Of a stretch of 64,000 nucleotides of DNA, positions 46,776 to 55,634 are shown in pieces. A model generated the notes under the pieces. That model had not been told where the DNA came from, ran no database searches, and saw nothing but the letters and a program-made list of their open reading frames with translations. Both the position numbers and the translations under genes were made by a program. This DNA comes from Hoylesella buccalis ATCC 35310. GTDB lineage: Bacteria > Bacteroidota > Bacteroidia > Bacteroidales > Bacteroidaceae. Each line of letters starts with the position of its first letter. Within the stretch, counting starts at the first letter, position 1. Location of the stretch: positions 806,001-870,000 of the forward strand of contig NZ_CP102287.1 of NCBI RefSeq assembly GCF_025151385.1, given 5' to 3'.

Positions 46776-47924
46776 ATGGCGATAATTAGATGTCCGGAGT
46801 GCGGCCACCAAATCAGTGACCGAGCACCCGTTTGTCCCTCTTGTGGGGTAGAAATTGCTGAAAGAGTGACCCGTTGCACGCAATGTGGTGAAGTTTATTT
46901 TAATGATTTGCACGAATGTCCAAACTGCCACCACGCCAATATGAACTATCGCGATGATAACTCTCCGGTTCATGAACAGGCTATAGAGCTGAAAGAAGAG
47001 CCTACAACCATGGTGGACACAACGCCTCCCGCACCCAACGGAGACATGCAACGTTCCAAGAAGAAACACACCACTTTAATAATAGCTTTCATCATAGCCA
47101 TCATTGCATGTGGAGTGGGCTATTATTTCTATCACAATGCACAAATGAAAGAAGAGTTGGAGGCTTACGAGTTTGCCGCCAAGAGCGAAGATCCCATCGT
47201 GCTTCAGGACTATCTTGACCGCTTTAAAGACGCACCCATGGCACACAGAGACTCCATACACGTTCGCTTGACGGCCATCCAGCAAATGGATAGCGAATGG
47301 ACCGATGCTTGGGTGAGCAACTCAAAAACAGCTCTGGAAGATTATCTTGACAAGCATCCCGACTCTGAACACCGTGCGGAAGCCATGCGCAAGATTGACT
47401 CGTTGGACTGGGTGGCAGCCAGCTCAGCCAACAGTGTGGACGCATACCAGTTTTACTTGGAAGACCATCCCAACGGTGCGTATGTAGATGATGCTAAAGA
47501 TGGCATCAAAACAATCAACGCACAGACGGTTCAACCAGAGGAAAGGGCCATGTTAAGCTCGCTGTTCAAACAGTTCTTTCAGAGTATCAACGCAAAGGAC
47601 GAGGATGGTTTGACCAGCACGGTCAGTCCTGTCATCAGTTCTTTTCTGGGTAAAGTGGATGCGAATAAAAATGATGTCATCACCTTTTTGCATAAACTAT
47701 ACAACCAGGAGGTGGCCAGCATGTCATGGCATCTGCTCAATGATTACAAGATTGACAAGAAAGAAATCGGTGACGAACAATACGAATACACCGTGAATTT
47801 CTCTGCAGACCAAGATGTTAATAAGGTGGATGATACGCAGCAAACCATGCATTATCGCATCAAAGCCAAGGTAAATCCTGACGGAAAAATCGCAGAGTTC
47901 AACATGACGCGCATTATTCAGTAG
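46776..47924 (+). CDS. Zinc-ribbon membrane protein with TPR-like and NTF2-like regions
   Basis: Protein of 382 residues from the ATG at 46776 (MAIIRCPECGHQ). Four CxxC pairs in the first 52 residues form two zinc ribbons (CPECG, CPSCG, CTQCG, CPNC). A single membrane helix lies at about 99-118. The periplasmic part contains repeats of the form DYLDRFKDAPMAHRD and YLDKHPDSEHRAEA, which resemble tetratricopeptide or YARHG-type modules, and the last 130 residues look like an NTF2-type domain. The function is unknown; zinc-ribbon membrane proteins of this build are common in Bacteroidales. Confidence 0.75.
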   Translation: MAIIRCPECGHQISDRAPVCPSCGVEIAERVTRCTQCGEVYFNDLHECPNCHHANMNYRDDNSPVHEQAIELKEEPTTMVDTTPPAPNGDMQRSKKKHTTLIIAFIIAIIACGVGYYFYHNAQMKEELEAYEFAAKSEDPIVLQDYLDRFKDAPMAHRDSIHVRLTAIQQMDSEWTDAWVSNSKTALEDYLDKHPDSEHRAEAMRKIDSLDWVAASSANSVDAYQFYLEDHPNGAYVDDAKDGIKTINAQTVQPEERAMLSSLFKQFFQSINAKDEDGLTSTVSPVISSFLGKVDANKNDVITFLHKLYNQEVASMSWHLLNDYKIDKKEIGDEQYEYTVNFSADQDVNKVDDTQQTMHYRIKAKVNPDGKIAEFNMTRIIQ

Positions 47925-47933
47925 TGTTCCGAA

Positions 47934-48011
47934 AGACAATTCAATTGATCTGAAAAATAAAACCATTGAGCGAGGTTCACCCTACTGGCTCAATGGTTTT
48001 TCGTATTTATT
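47934..48011. repeat. Left 78-bp target duplication of IS1634, containing a terminator
   Basis: These 78 bases are repeated exactly at 49684-49761 on the other side of the IS. They contain a 12-bp stem AAACCATTGAGC / GCTCAATGGTTT (47960-47971 and 47988-47999) followed by T-runs, a rho-independent terminator for the zinc-ribbon gene. Confidence 0.92.
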
Positions 48012-49683
48012 CCTGACTTCGTCATCGTGTCACCCAAAAATCTTCGTCAAAGAGTTTAGCTATTCTCTGATGTCTTGCCATCAGCATAGTCTGCGTATAA
48101 ACCTCCTTGTTCAGAGGTAGCTTGATTTGTATCGTTGTAATGGTCTTTGCCAATGCAAGCACCTTGTCTATGCTCATCTTAATCTCTGAGACTTTCAACA
48201 TACGCTCCAATTCCTTGTATACTTTCAAAGCCACGAAGCAGATGCATATATGAGCCTCGATTCGTTTGCGCGTAAAGTGAAACATGGGACGTATCTCTAT
48301 CTTTGATTTGGCTATGCGGAAGGCTCGTTCCACATGCCAAAGGTTGTGATATGCCGTGTATATGTCCTGTATTGGTATATCCGTATTGGTGAGATATCCC
48401 TTTAGGCCGTCCCATTTGGAGTCGTCGGCAACACGGTCATAATTGATGGCGACTTTCACTTCACCATCCATGGATAAGAACTTATTGTAACCTCTCTTGT
48501 TGATGTTGCCTTTCGTGAGCGCACCATGCTTGTAAGCCTTTTCCAACCTGCGTATTCCCTTTTCCCGGTTATAGGCATCTTTCTTAGCACGGTCATCTGT
48601 ATAGCCGACCAAGAGACGACGTCCGCCTCCTTTGTCATATTCAACCATCTGGCAGTCGCGCTTGGGCTGTTCCAGTATCCAGTTCTTGACCTCTTGACTT
48701 TCATTCTTTATCTTCGCACCTATTATATACTTGTAGCCGTGCGATTCAAGTTCCGCTATGTTGGCATTGTTCATCAGACCAGAATCTGCCACTACAACGA
48801 AGTTTTCCAATCCGTATTTGCTTACAAACTCGTTTATCGTCGGCAGCATCGTATGACCCTCATATTTGTTGCCTTCATGGATGCAATAGGCAAGCGGATA
48901 GCCACCAAGGCTGACAAGCAGTCCAAGTATGATTTGAGGATTACTGTGACGTCCCTCTTTCGAGAAACCTGTCTTGCGTAATTCGTCCTCATAATCCGCT
49001 TCAAAGTAAAGTGTGGTAACATCATAGAATAACACACCGATATTTCCACCGAACAGTTTAGCTGTATGTTGCACGCTTATGTCCTGTACGATTTCGTGCT
49101 GATGGTCGCTAAGCTTGTCAAGATAGCGATAGATTTTTGAGAGATCCATATCTTCGTCAAAGTGGTTTTTAAGGTATTCCACCGTGGCAGCTTTGCTTGT
49201 TGGATATGCCAAACGAGCCTTAACAAGCTTGCGGAATACATCATCGTCAATCCGATTGAAACCAATCCTGTCAAACGTGCGGTCTAATATCAAGTCGCAT
49301 CCGTTGAGAAAGATATTGCTGACATTGGACAGGACACGGCGGACTTCTTCACGCTCATGGTCACAGGCCTCACGTTCCTCGCCGAATAGATCAAGCTGGG
49401 GCTGGCGGCGTGAATTCTCTCTGGAAATCCATTCTTTTGCTTCAATGACAAGATTTTCAACCTCACCTTCATTATAGGCTACTCCAATTGTGGCAAGTTC
49501 CTTCATTTTGCCTCCAATTTTCTCAACAACGATAACTCCGATATTGCCAGATGGATATTTCTTTTTGCGGACAAACATAGTTAAAATATCTTTCGTGTCA
49601 CCCAATATTAGATGACACAAAGATACAAAATAGTGTTTATCAACCAGTTATAAAATACATGTTTTTTGAGTGACGAAGTCAGG
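48012..49683 (-). mobile_element. IS1634-family insertion sequence (intact, 1672 bp)
   Basis: Terminal inverted repeats CCTGACTTCGTCA at 48012 and TGACGAAGTCAGG ending at 49683. It is flanked by a perfect 78-bp direct repeat. Very long target duplications are an established property of the IS1634 family. No decay is visible in the ends or gene. Confidence 0.93.
48022..49578 (-). CDS. IS1634-family transposase
   Basis: DDE transposase of 518 residues from the ATG at 49578 (MFVRKKKYPSGNIGV); an in-frame ATG 14 codons upstream is less likely. Catalytic carboxylates are probably in LFYDVTTLYFE, VVADSGLMNNANI and the later HVERAFRIAKSKIEIRP motif, all typical of IS1634. The C-terminal end has RIEAHICICFVALKVYKELE. 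The stop lies 10 bases from the IS end. Confidence 0.92.
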   Translation of the reverse strand: MFVRKKKYPSGNIGVIVVEKIGGKMKELATIGVAYNEGEVENLVIEAKEWISRENSRRQPQLDLFGEEREACDHEREEVRRVLSNVSNIFLNGCDLILDRTFDRIGFNRIDDDVFRKLVKARLAYPTSKAATVEYLKNHFDEDMDLSKIYRYLDKLSDHQHEIVQDISVQHTAKLFGGNIGVLFYDVTTLYFEADYEDELRKTGFSKEGRHSNPQIILGLLVSLGGYPLAYCIHEGNKYEGHTMLPTINEFVSKYGLENFVVVADSGLMNNANIAELESHGYKYIIGAKIKNESQEVKNWILEQPKRDCQMVEYDKGGGRRLLVGYTDDRAKKDAYNREKGIRRLEKAYKHGALTKGNINKRGYNKFLSMDGEVKVAINYDRVADDSKWDGLKGYLTNTDIPIQDIYTAYHNLWHVERAFRIAKSKIEIRPMFHFTRKRIEAHICICFVALKVYKELERMLKVSEIKMSIDKVLALAKTITTIQIKLPLNKEVYTQTMLMARHQRIAKLFDEDFWVTR

Positions 49684-49761
49684 AGACAATTCAATTGATC
49701 TGAAAAATAAAACCATTGAGCGAGGTTCACCCTACTGGCTCAATGGTTTTTCGTATTTATT
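49684..49761. repeat. Right 78-bp target duplication of IS1634, containing a terminator
   Basis: Exact copy of 47934-48011, including the 12-bp terminator stem. On this side it serves the leftward glucosaminidase gene, which ends at 49789. Confidence 0.92.
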
Positions 49762-49788
49762 GTTCTCAGCCGTGCAAACTGGCTTGTC

Positions 49789-50706
49789 CTAATATACTCT
49801 CACAACGTCACCGACGTGGATGGTATGGTCTGGAGTAAAACCATTCAACTTGTATAAACTGGACAGACGCATGCCATAAATCTGTGCGATGATATACAGA
49901 CTCTCTCCGTTCTTGACAACATGCGGACGATTCTTGAAAGCTTTCGGTGCTCTTTTCCGCTTTTTCTTCAGGAAAATGATTTCGCCTTCTGTCAAAGCAT
50001 CATCTTTATCTCGCTCGTTGTACTTAGCTATCTTTTTGTACGACACGCCTATCTCCTCGCCAATCAGCTTGAAAGTATCGCCGCGACGAGCCCGGATATA
50101 ATAATTCTTGTTGAAGATTGCGATAGGATGTAAAGGCTTTGCCTGATTAACAACTGTTTGATTGCCTGAATATTCAACCATGGCGTGATCGTATGATCTG
50201 GCACTATCGTAGACATAAAGCTTGTAAAGCTCTATCAATTCGATGAGTTTATAAGCATATCGCGGGTTGGTTGCATAGCCACAAGCTTTCAAACCATGTG
50301 CCCAACCACGGTAATCTTGCATGGAAAGGCTAAACAACTTGCGGTAACGACTGCTGTTCACAAGGAATTTACTATGGTCTTCAAAACTTTGAAGGGGATG
50401 ATCGTATGCGCGAAAGCATTCGCCCAAAGCGTCATCATCCTCGGCAATAGTACGACCAGTCCAGTCATGACACTTGATTCCGAAATGGTTATTGCCCAGT
50501 CGTGCCAATCTACTTCGCCCTGCTCCACTCTCAAAAACAGCCTGAGCCAAGGTGATACTCGCTGGGATTCGGTATTGAAGCATCTCCCGAATAGCCAAAT
50601 CTTTGTATTGATTGATGTAGAGTTGATAGGTCTGGTTCCATCTCATCTGGGCCCATGATGCCATAGATGAAATTGAAAAGAGGAATATAATCGCAATTTT
50701 ATTCAT
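49789..50706 (-). CDS. Glucosaminidase with two LysM domains
   Basis: Secreted cell-wall hydrolase of 305 residues. The start at 50706 (MNKIAIIFLF) lies just after the promoter; an upstream in-frame start at 50727 overlaps the -7 element. A signal peptide covers about 1-19. The GH73-like catalytic domain (about 25-165) has LAQAVFESGAGRSRLA with the candidate catalytic Glu, and NNHFGIKCHDW. Two LysM modules follow (about 200-245 and 258-305, the second HVVKNGESLYIIAQIYGM) for peptidoglycan binding. It probably helps to remodel the wall during division. Confidence 0.9.
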   Translation of the reverse strand: MNKIAIIFLFSISSMASWAQMRWNQTYQLYINQYKDLAIREMLQYRIPASITLAQAVFESGAGRSRLARLGNNHFGIKCHDWTGRTIAEDDDALGECFRAYDHPLQSFEDHSKFLVNSSRYRKLFSLSMQDYRGWAHGLKACGYATNPRYAYKLIELIELYKLYVYDSARSYDHAMVEYSGNQTVVNQAKPLHPIAIFNKNYYIRARRGDTFKLIGEEIGVSYKKIAKYNERDKDDALTEGEIIFLKKKRKRAPKAFKNRPHVVKNGESLYIIAQIYGMRLSSLYKLNGFTPDHTIHVGDVVRVY

Positions 50707-50724
50707 GAACATTAAGATGTTAGA

Positions 50725-50732
50725 CAAAGTTA
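50725..50732 (-). promoter_or_regulatory. Predicted promoter of the glucosaminidase gene
   Basis: TAACTTTG on the minus strand, a -7 match 18 bases before the start codon at 50706. The opposite-facing folK promoter is only 55 bases away. Confidence 0.55.
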
Positions 50733-50785
50733 CATAAATTCATAAAAAAAGCACAATGGATTGGTGTACGTTTAATAATTATTAG

Positions 50786-50793
50786 TAATTTTG
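50786..50793 (+). promoter_or_regulatory. Predicted folK promoter
   Basis: TAATTTTG -7 match ending 5 bases before the folK ATG at 50799, again implying an almost leaderless transcript. Confidence 0.5.
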
Positions 50794-50798
50794 TACAA

Positions 50799-51182
50799 AT
50801 GGACAGCAAACAAGTAATCTTAGCATTGGGAACAAATGTCAACCAAGAGCGCAACATGAAACAAGTCATGCAGCTATTGGCTGACACTTGGCCTGACATG
50901 AAGTTCACTACACAGAAGTGGACACAGCCCATTGGCATGGCATCAGCCCTATTTTACAACTGTTTGGCATACACAGAGGTGGAAGAATCCCTTGAAGAAC
51001 TCACTAAAAAGGTGAAAAACATGGAACGGATATGTGGAAACACAGGGGCTGAAAGGTCGCTTAATCGCATCCAAATGGACATCGACATCTTGCTATATGG
51101 TGACAATAAGCTACACATAGACGATTGGCAACGCGACTATGTACAAGAGTTGATGAACGAAATTGAATTTATTGAGCATTGA
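50799..51182 (+). CDS. folK: HPPK (6-hydroxymethyl-dihydropterin pyrophosphokinase)
   Basis: Folate synthesis enzyme. At 127 residues it is shorter than the usual 155-165. It keeps the N-terminal ILALGTNVNQERN and the signature RSLNRIQMDIDILLYG, with the metal-binding Asp pair. The central loop and the C-terminal part are reduced. Short forms like this occur in Prevotella, so activity is plausible but should not be assumed. It abuts the M64 peptidase gene with no gap. Confidence 0.8.
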   Translation: MDSKQVILALGTNVNQERNMKQVMQLLADTWPDMKFTTQKWTQPIGMASALFYNCLAYTEVEESLEELTKKVKNMERICGNTGAERSLNRIQMDIDILLYGDNKLHIDDWQRDYVQELMNEIEFIEH

Positions 51183-52442
51183 ATGATGAACATCAAGACT
51201 TTCCTGACCAATACGCTACCATGTGTTCTGTGCCTATTCATGTCGGCAAACGTGAACGCGCAGGACTTCAATACGGCATTTTCTGACAGCACATTGCGCA
51301 TTGATTATATTTTTTCGGGCAATGCGAACCAGCAACATATCGCCGTTGATCAATTGAATGTCATGCCCCGATGGTATGGAAAAAGACAGCGGTTGGCCGA
51401 ATTACCCATGGAAGGAAACGGCCAAATAACCGTCCGCGACCATCACACGAAGCGCACGCTCTACCGCAATTCGTTTTCAACGTTGTTTCAAGAATGGCTC
51501 ACTTACGATGAAGCCAAGCACACGAGCAGGGCTTTCGAGAATGTATTTCTCGTTCCAATGCCCAAGGACACCGTTGACATTACGGTAACATTGAATGACA
51601 ACAGGCGTGAAACGATAACCCAACTGACACACACGGTCGCACCAAGTGACATCTTGATTAAACGCATCGGAGAACGAAACCGCACTCCATTTGAAACACT
51701 ACAGACAGCCCAAGACACCTCCCGCTGCATCCACATCGCCTTTCTGGCAGAGGGATATCGCACTAACGAAATGGACATCTTCCTGAAAGATGCAGCCGAA
51801 GCTACCGAGGCATTGTTCGCGCATGAGCCTTTCAAGGCCATGAGAAACAGGTTTAACATCATAGCGGTCAAAGCTCCTTCGGCTGACAGTGGTACCAGCG
51901 AACCTTCTAAAGGTTTGTGGAAGAACACCGCTCTGCACTCGCATTTTGACACGTTTTATAGCAACCGTTACCTTACCACATTGCGGTTGAAGACCATACA
52001 CGACTGGCTGGCAGGACTTCCATACGAACATATCATCATCTTGGTGAACACTCATCAGTACGGAGGCGGCGGTATTCTCAATTCATACAACCTGTCAATG
52101 ACCCATCATCCGTCGTTCAAACCTGTTGTTGTGCATGAGTTTGGCCATAGCTTTGCCGGACTTGCCGACGAATATGCCTATGATTTCGAGGAAATCCCCA
52201 TGTATCCGCCTGACATTGAACCATGGGAACAAAACATAACAACCAAGGTTAAGTTTTCTGATAAATGGCAAGACATGATGGGAAATGTACCTTCTGTGGG
52301 ACTGATAGAAGGCGCTGGCTACTCGCTGAAAGGCATTTACCGTGCGTCACACGACTGTAGAATGCGCACAAATGACACACCCGAGTTCTGTCCTGTGTGT
52401 CAACGAGCCATCCAACGCGTCATTGATTTCTACACAAAATGA
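51183..52442 (+). CDS. Secreted M64-family peptidase
   Basis: Zinc metallopeptidase of 419 residues with a signal peptide (about 1-26, CLFMSANVNAQ). The catalytic motif HEFGH is at 318-322, followed by SFAGLADEYAY, the extended zinc site of M64 (IgA-peptidase family). The N-terminal 130 residues form the M64 N-terminal domain. The family name comes from the IgA peptidase of Clostridium ramosum; the substrate here is unknown. Four Cys near the C terminus (HDCRMRTNDTPEFCPVCQ) are typical of the family. Confidence 0.9.
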   Translation: MMNIKTFLTNTLPCVLCLFMSANVNAQDFNTAFSDSTLRIDYIFSGNANQQHIAVDQLNVMPRWYGKRQRLAELPMEGNGQITVRDHHTKRTLYRNSFSTLFQEWLTYDEAKHTSRAFENVFLVPMPKDTVDITVTLNDNRRETITQLTHTVAPSDILIKRIGERNRTPFETLQTAQDTSRCIHIAFLAEGYRTNEMDIFLKDAAEATEALFAHEPFKAMRNRFNIIAVKAPSADSGTSEPSKGLWKNTALHSHFDTFYSNRYLTTLRLKTIHDWLAGLPYEHIIILVNTHQYGGGGILNSYNLSMTHHPSFKPVVVHEFGHSFAGLADEYAYDFEEIPMYPPDIEPWEQNITTKVKFSDKWQDMMGNVPSVGLIEGAGYSLKGIYRASHDCRMRTNDTPEFCPVCQRAIQRVIDFYTK

Positions 52443-52452
52443 GGAACATAAC

Positions 52453-53097
52453 ATGAATTCGAAGCACTGTCTGATGATTGGGTTGGCCACCCTCGTGTTA
52501 TTGTTTGGGCAAATCAACCTGGTAGATGCCACTCACAACCGACCCATCAGTGACAAAGACCGACTGAACATGGCGCTTGAATACTTTCAAAGTGAGAAGT
52601 ATCACGAGGCTCTTTTGCTGTTCCAGAAACTTGACCAGGAATACCTTCTCAACCAACGATACAAGGCTTACATCGGCGTGTGCTACTATCACCTGTGGAA
52701 ATACGAGCAGGCATGCCTGTATCTGGACTCGGTTATGCCGAGCATCACCGTCTTCGCACCTCACGAACAATCAGTCTATTATTATGCCAACGCTGAAAGT
52801 CACTTTCAATTGAAACAATACGAAGCCGCCATCCCATGCTATGAAAAGATGCTGAACGTATGTCATGACAACGAAAAAGCCGATGCCCTCTACCGTCTTG
52901 GATTCTGTTATCTGTTCCAAAAGGATTGGGAAAATGCACTTGAGTATTTTGAAAGCGCACGCTCCTACTATCAACATTACGGATACAAGACTGGGTTGAA
53001 ATACCGTATGGCACAGATTGAAAACATGATCAACGGCTGCAAACAACAAATAGACCAATCAACAGACACCGCACTGCCAAGCGATAGCATCAAGTGA
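52453..53097 (+). CDS. Secreted TPR-repeat protein
   Basis: Protein of 214 residues from the ATG at 52453 (MNSKHCLMIG); the open frame before it overlaps the peptidase gene. A signal peptide spans about 1-29. At least three TPR units follow (YFQSEKYHEALLLFQKLDQ, HFQLKQYEAAIPCYEKMLN, CYLFQKDWENALEYFESAR). It lies 10 bases after the M64 gene, so the two are probably co-expressed and may interact in the periplasm. Confidence 0.8.
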   Translation: MNSKHCLMIGLATLVLLFGQINLVDATHNRPISDKDRLNMALEYFQSEKYHEALLLFQKLDQEYLLNQRYKAYIGVCYYHLWKYEQACLYLDSVMPSITVFAPHEQSVYYYANAESHFQLKQYEAAIPCYEKMLNVCHDNEKADALYRLGFCYLFQKDWENALEYFESARSYYQHYGYKTGLKYRMAQIENMINGCKQQIDQSTDTALPSDSIK

Positions 53098-53159
53098 AGC
53101 ACGGCACAAGCGGCAAGAAAAAATAGCTTGTCATCTTTCTGCACTTACAATCTTTTTCG

Positions 53160-53167
53160 TAAATTTG
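53160..53167 (+). promoter_or_regulatory. Predicted promoter of the purine salvage pair
   Basis: TAAATTTG -7 match, 26 bases before the xpt start codon. The sequence around it resembles the phoH promoter at 180. Confidence 0.6.
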
Positions 53168-53193
53168 CATGCATTATTAAAATAATGCAAAAG

Positions 53194-53772
53194 ATGAAGA
53201 CATTAATAGACCGCATTCTGAAAGATGGCAAATGCTATCCTGGTGGCATATTGAAAGTAGATAAATTTATCAACCACCAGATGGATCCCAACCTCATGAA
53301 AGCCATCGCCATCGAATTCATCAAACGTTACGCCTCAACGGAAATCAACAAAATCTTGACCATCGAAGCCTCGGGCATTGCGCCTGCCATCGTTATGGGG
53401 TTACTTCTGGACCTTCCAGTGGTATTCGCCAAGAAGAAAAAACCGTCAACGATGGACAACATCTTATCCACCACGGTCTTCTCATTCACCAAACAGCGTG
53501 AATATAACGTCGTTATCAGCAAGGATTATCTAACACCCAACGACAAAGTGGTTTTCATTGACGACTTCCTGGCCTATGGAAATGCCGCCAAAGGCATCAT
53601 TGATCTATGCCGGCAGGCGGGTGCAGAACTGGTTGGAATGGGCTTTATCATTGAAAAAACCTTCCAACATGGACGTGATGGGATAGAAGCAGAAGGCGTG
53701 AGATGCGAATCTTTGGCGATGATTGAATCGCTGGACAACTGCCAAATCAAATTAAAAAACATCGAAAAGTAA
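53194..53772 (+). CDS. xpt: Xanthine phosphoribosyltransferase
   Basis: Converts xanthine and PRPP to XMP in purine salvage. The 192-residue length matches Xpt. The start at 53194 ([18 protein letters not shown]) is chosen because the upstream codons overlap the promoter. The PRPP-binding loop is [14 protein letters not shown] near residues 124-137, and the conserved EASGIAPA lies near 60. It is followed after 29 bases by a nucleobase permease, the usual pairing. Confidence 0.94.
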   Translation: MKTLIDRILKDGKCYPGGILKVDKFINHQMDPNLMKAIAIEFIKRYASTEINKILTIEASGIAPAIVMGLLLDLPVVFAKKKKPSTMDNILSTTVFSFTKQREYNVVISKDYLTPNDKVVFIDDFLAYGNAAKGIIDLCRQAGAELVGMGFIIEKTFQHGRDGIEAEGVRCESLAMIESLDNCQIKLKNIEK

Positions 53773-53801
53773 CCACTCCCCTATTGATTGAACGCTAAAA
53801 A

Positions 53802-55172
53802 ATGAACGCAACAGAACAAGAACAAGTAAGGTCAAAGTCGACTGACCTGATTTATGGTCTTCACGACCGCCCGGCTCTCCGAGAAAGTATCTTTGCCGCA
53901 TTGCAGCACTTGCTGGCCATCTTTGTAGCCATCATCACGCCACCGCTGATTATTTCGAATGCCCTTAATTTTGATTTGGAAACAACAGGATTCTTGGTTT
54001 CCATGTCATTGTTCGTTTCTGGCGTCGCCACATTCATACAATGTCACCGCATCGGTCCCATTGGTACAGGACTCTTGTGCATCCAAGGCACCAGCTTCTC
54101 CTTCATAGGCCCCATTATCGGAGCCGGCATGCTTGGCATGGTAGGTGGCAAGTTGAACACCGAAATGGCTTTGTCCTATATATTTACCGCCTGCATGTTC
54201 GCCTCTGTTGTCGAAATGCTTGTGAGCCGCCTATTAAAGTACACACGCAAAATCATCACACCACTGGTTTCTGGCATCGTTGTCACGTTGATAGGCATGT
54301 CGCTGGTCAAAGCCGGAATCAACTCATGTGGAGGTGGTGCCGCAGCCGAAGCTGACGGATCGTTTGGTTCTCTGGTAAACCTTGGGTTGGCGGCACTCGT
54401 GTTGCTTAGCATCATCATCTTCAATCGTTCCAGCAACCGCTTTCTTCGAATGAGTTCAATCGTGCTGGGCCTCCTCATTGGATGCATCGCTGCCTATCTC
54501 ATGGGCATGATTCACTTGGATTCCATTCAAAGCTATGGAGGCTTTATCATTCCCGTTCCGTTCAAATATGGATTCCGTTTTGACATATCTGCCCTGATAT
54601 CTTTGGGACTGGTTTACCTCATAACAGCTATCGAAGCTTATGGAGACATCACGGCCAACTCGCTGATTTCCGGAGAACCCATCGAAGGTGAAGTATTTGA
54701 AAAAAGAGCATCGGGCGGCATTTTAGCCGATGGTTTCAACTCCATGTTGGCCGCTGTGTTCAACTCTTTCCCCAATTCAATCTTCGCACAGAACAATGGA
54801 ATGATTCAATTAACAGGCATCGCCAGCCGCTATGTGGGCTACTACATTGCCGGAGCGTTGGTTGTTTTAGGACTGTTCCCTGTTGTTGGATTGGTGTTTT
54901 CCTTAATTCCAGCCCCGGTGCTCGGTGGTGCCACGCTGCTGATGTTTGGAACCGTGGCTGCCGCAGGCATCAAAATCATCGCGTCAACTCAAATCAACCG
55001 AAAGGCAGTATTGGTGATGGCCATCAGTTTTGCCCTGGGACTTAGCGTAGAAATGGTACCCGGAATATTGGATCACATGCCAGAAACCATTAAAAACATC
55101 TTTTCTTCGGGCATTACGACAGGTGGACTCACGGCCATCCTGACAAATGCATTCATCAAGATTAAAGAATAG
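53802..55172 (+). CDS. NCS2-family xanthine/uracil permease
   Basis: Inner-membrane nucleobase:cation symporter of 456 residues with about 14 hydrophobic segments. NCS2 signatures seen are QHLLAIFVAIITPPLI near residue 29, QGTSFSFIGPI near 97 and AIEAYGDITANSLISG near 278. Pairing with xpt suggests xanthine as substrate (PbuX/XanP-like), but the sequence cannot exclude uracil. The operon probably ends here. Confidence 0.9.
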   Translation: MNATEQEQVRSKSTDLIYGLHDRPALRESIFAALQHLLAIFVAIITPPLIISNALNFDLETTGFLVSMSLFVSGVATFIQCHRIGPIGTGLLCIQGTSFSFIGPIIGAGMLGMVGGKLNTEMALSYIFTACMFASVVEMLVSRLLKYTRKIITPLVSGIVVTLIGMSLVKAGINSCGGGAAAEADGSFGSLVNLGLAALVLLSIIIFNRSSNRFLRMSSIVLGLLIGCIAAYLMGMIHLDSIQSYGGFIIPVPFKYGFRFDISALISLGLVYLITAIEAYGDITANSLISGEPIEGEVFEKRASGGILADGFNSMLAAVFNSFPNSIFAQNNGMIQLTGIASRYVGYYIAGALVVLGLFPVVGLVFSLIPAPVLGGATLLMFGTVAAAGIKIIASTQINRKAVLVMAISFALGLSVEMVPGILDHMPETIKNIFSSGITTGGLTAILTNAFIKIKE

Positions 55173-55248
55173 ATCGTCCCTGAATATTCACCCAACCGGG
55201 ACGCATCGTAACTGTATCATATTCAAGATAATATGTAGATTGCCACGC

Positions 55249-55380
55249 AAGCGCATGCATATTGGAATGGAAAGGCATTGTTATTGATGGCCAAAGTCTA
55301 TGACTTTGAAGGCCAAACTCAATGCTATTGGAGCCCAAACTCAATGCTATTGCAGGTCAAAGGCATTGCCTTTGTCATTT
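55249..55380 (+). repeat. 22-nt-period intergenic array C (6 units)
   Basis: Six units of exactly 22 nt start at 55249, 55271, 55293, 55315, 55337 and 55359. Units 4 and 5 are almost identical (AAACTCAATGCTATTG...). All fit AARNKCAWTGNNWTTG-N5-C with few deviations. The array ends at 55380, within 2-3 bases of the left end of the IS3-family element. Confidence 0.9.
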
Positions 55381-55544
55381 CCTAAAATCGCTTGACAGTT
55401 TTTAGTTGTTTATTCTATATTACTTGTCAATATTTTTTTATTGTACTATTTTACTTGTCAATCTCCGTTTTTCGAGGCTTATAAGCATTTCCTTTGGTGG
55501 AGAAATGAAATAGCCTAAAGAGGAGCGAGCCTTGTTTTGGGCAA

Positions 55545-55575
55545 GTTCTTCAGGGGCTCGATGCCCCTGGAGAAC
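55545..55575 (-). terminator. Hairpin in the 3' region of the IS3 element
   Basis: GTTCT-T-CAGGGGC, 5-base loop, GCCCCTG-G-AGAAC forms a stem of 12 pairs plus one T/G pair. There is no long T-run next to it, so a terminator role is uncertain; it may protect the IS from incoming transcripts. Confidence 0.4.
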
Positions 55576-55634
55576 TTAGGTAAGCTAGCCTGTAAGCGTC
55601 GCTCACCTTGTTTTGGGCTTGGCAAAGATAGTTC

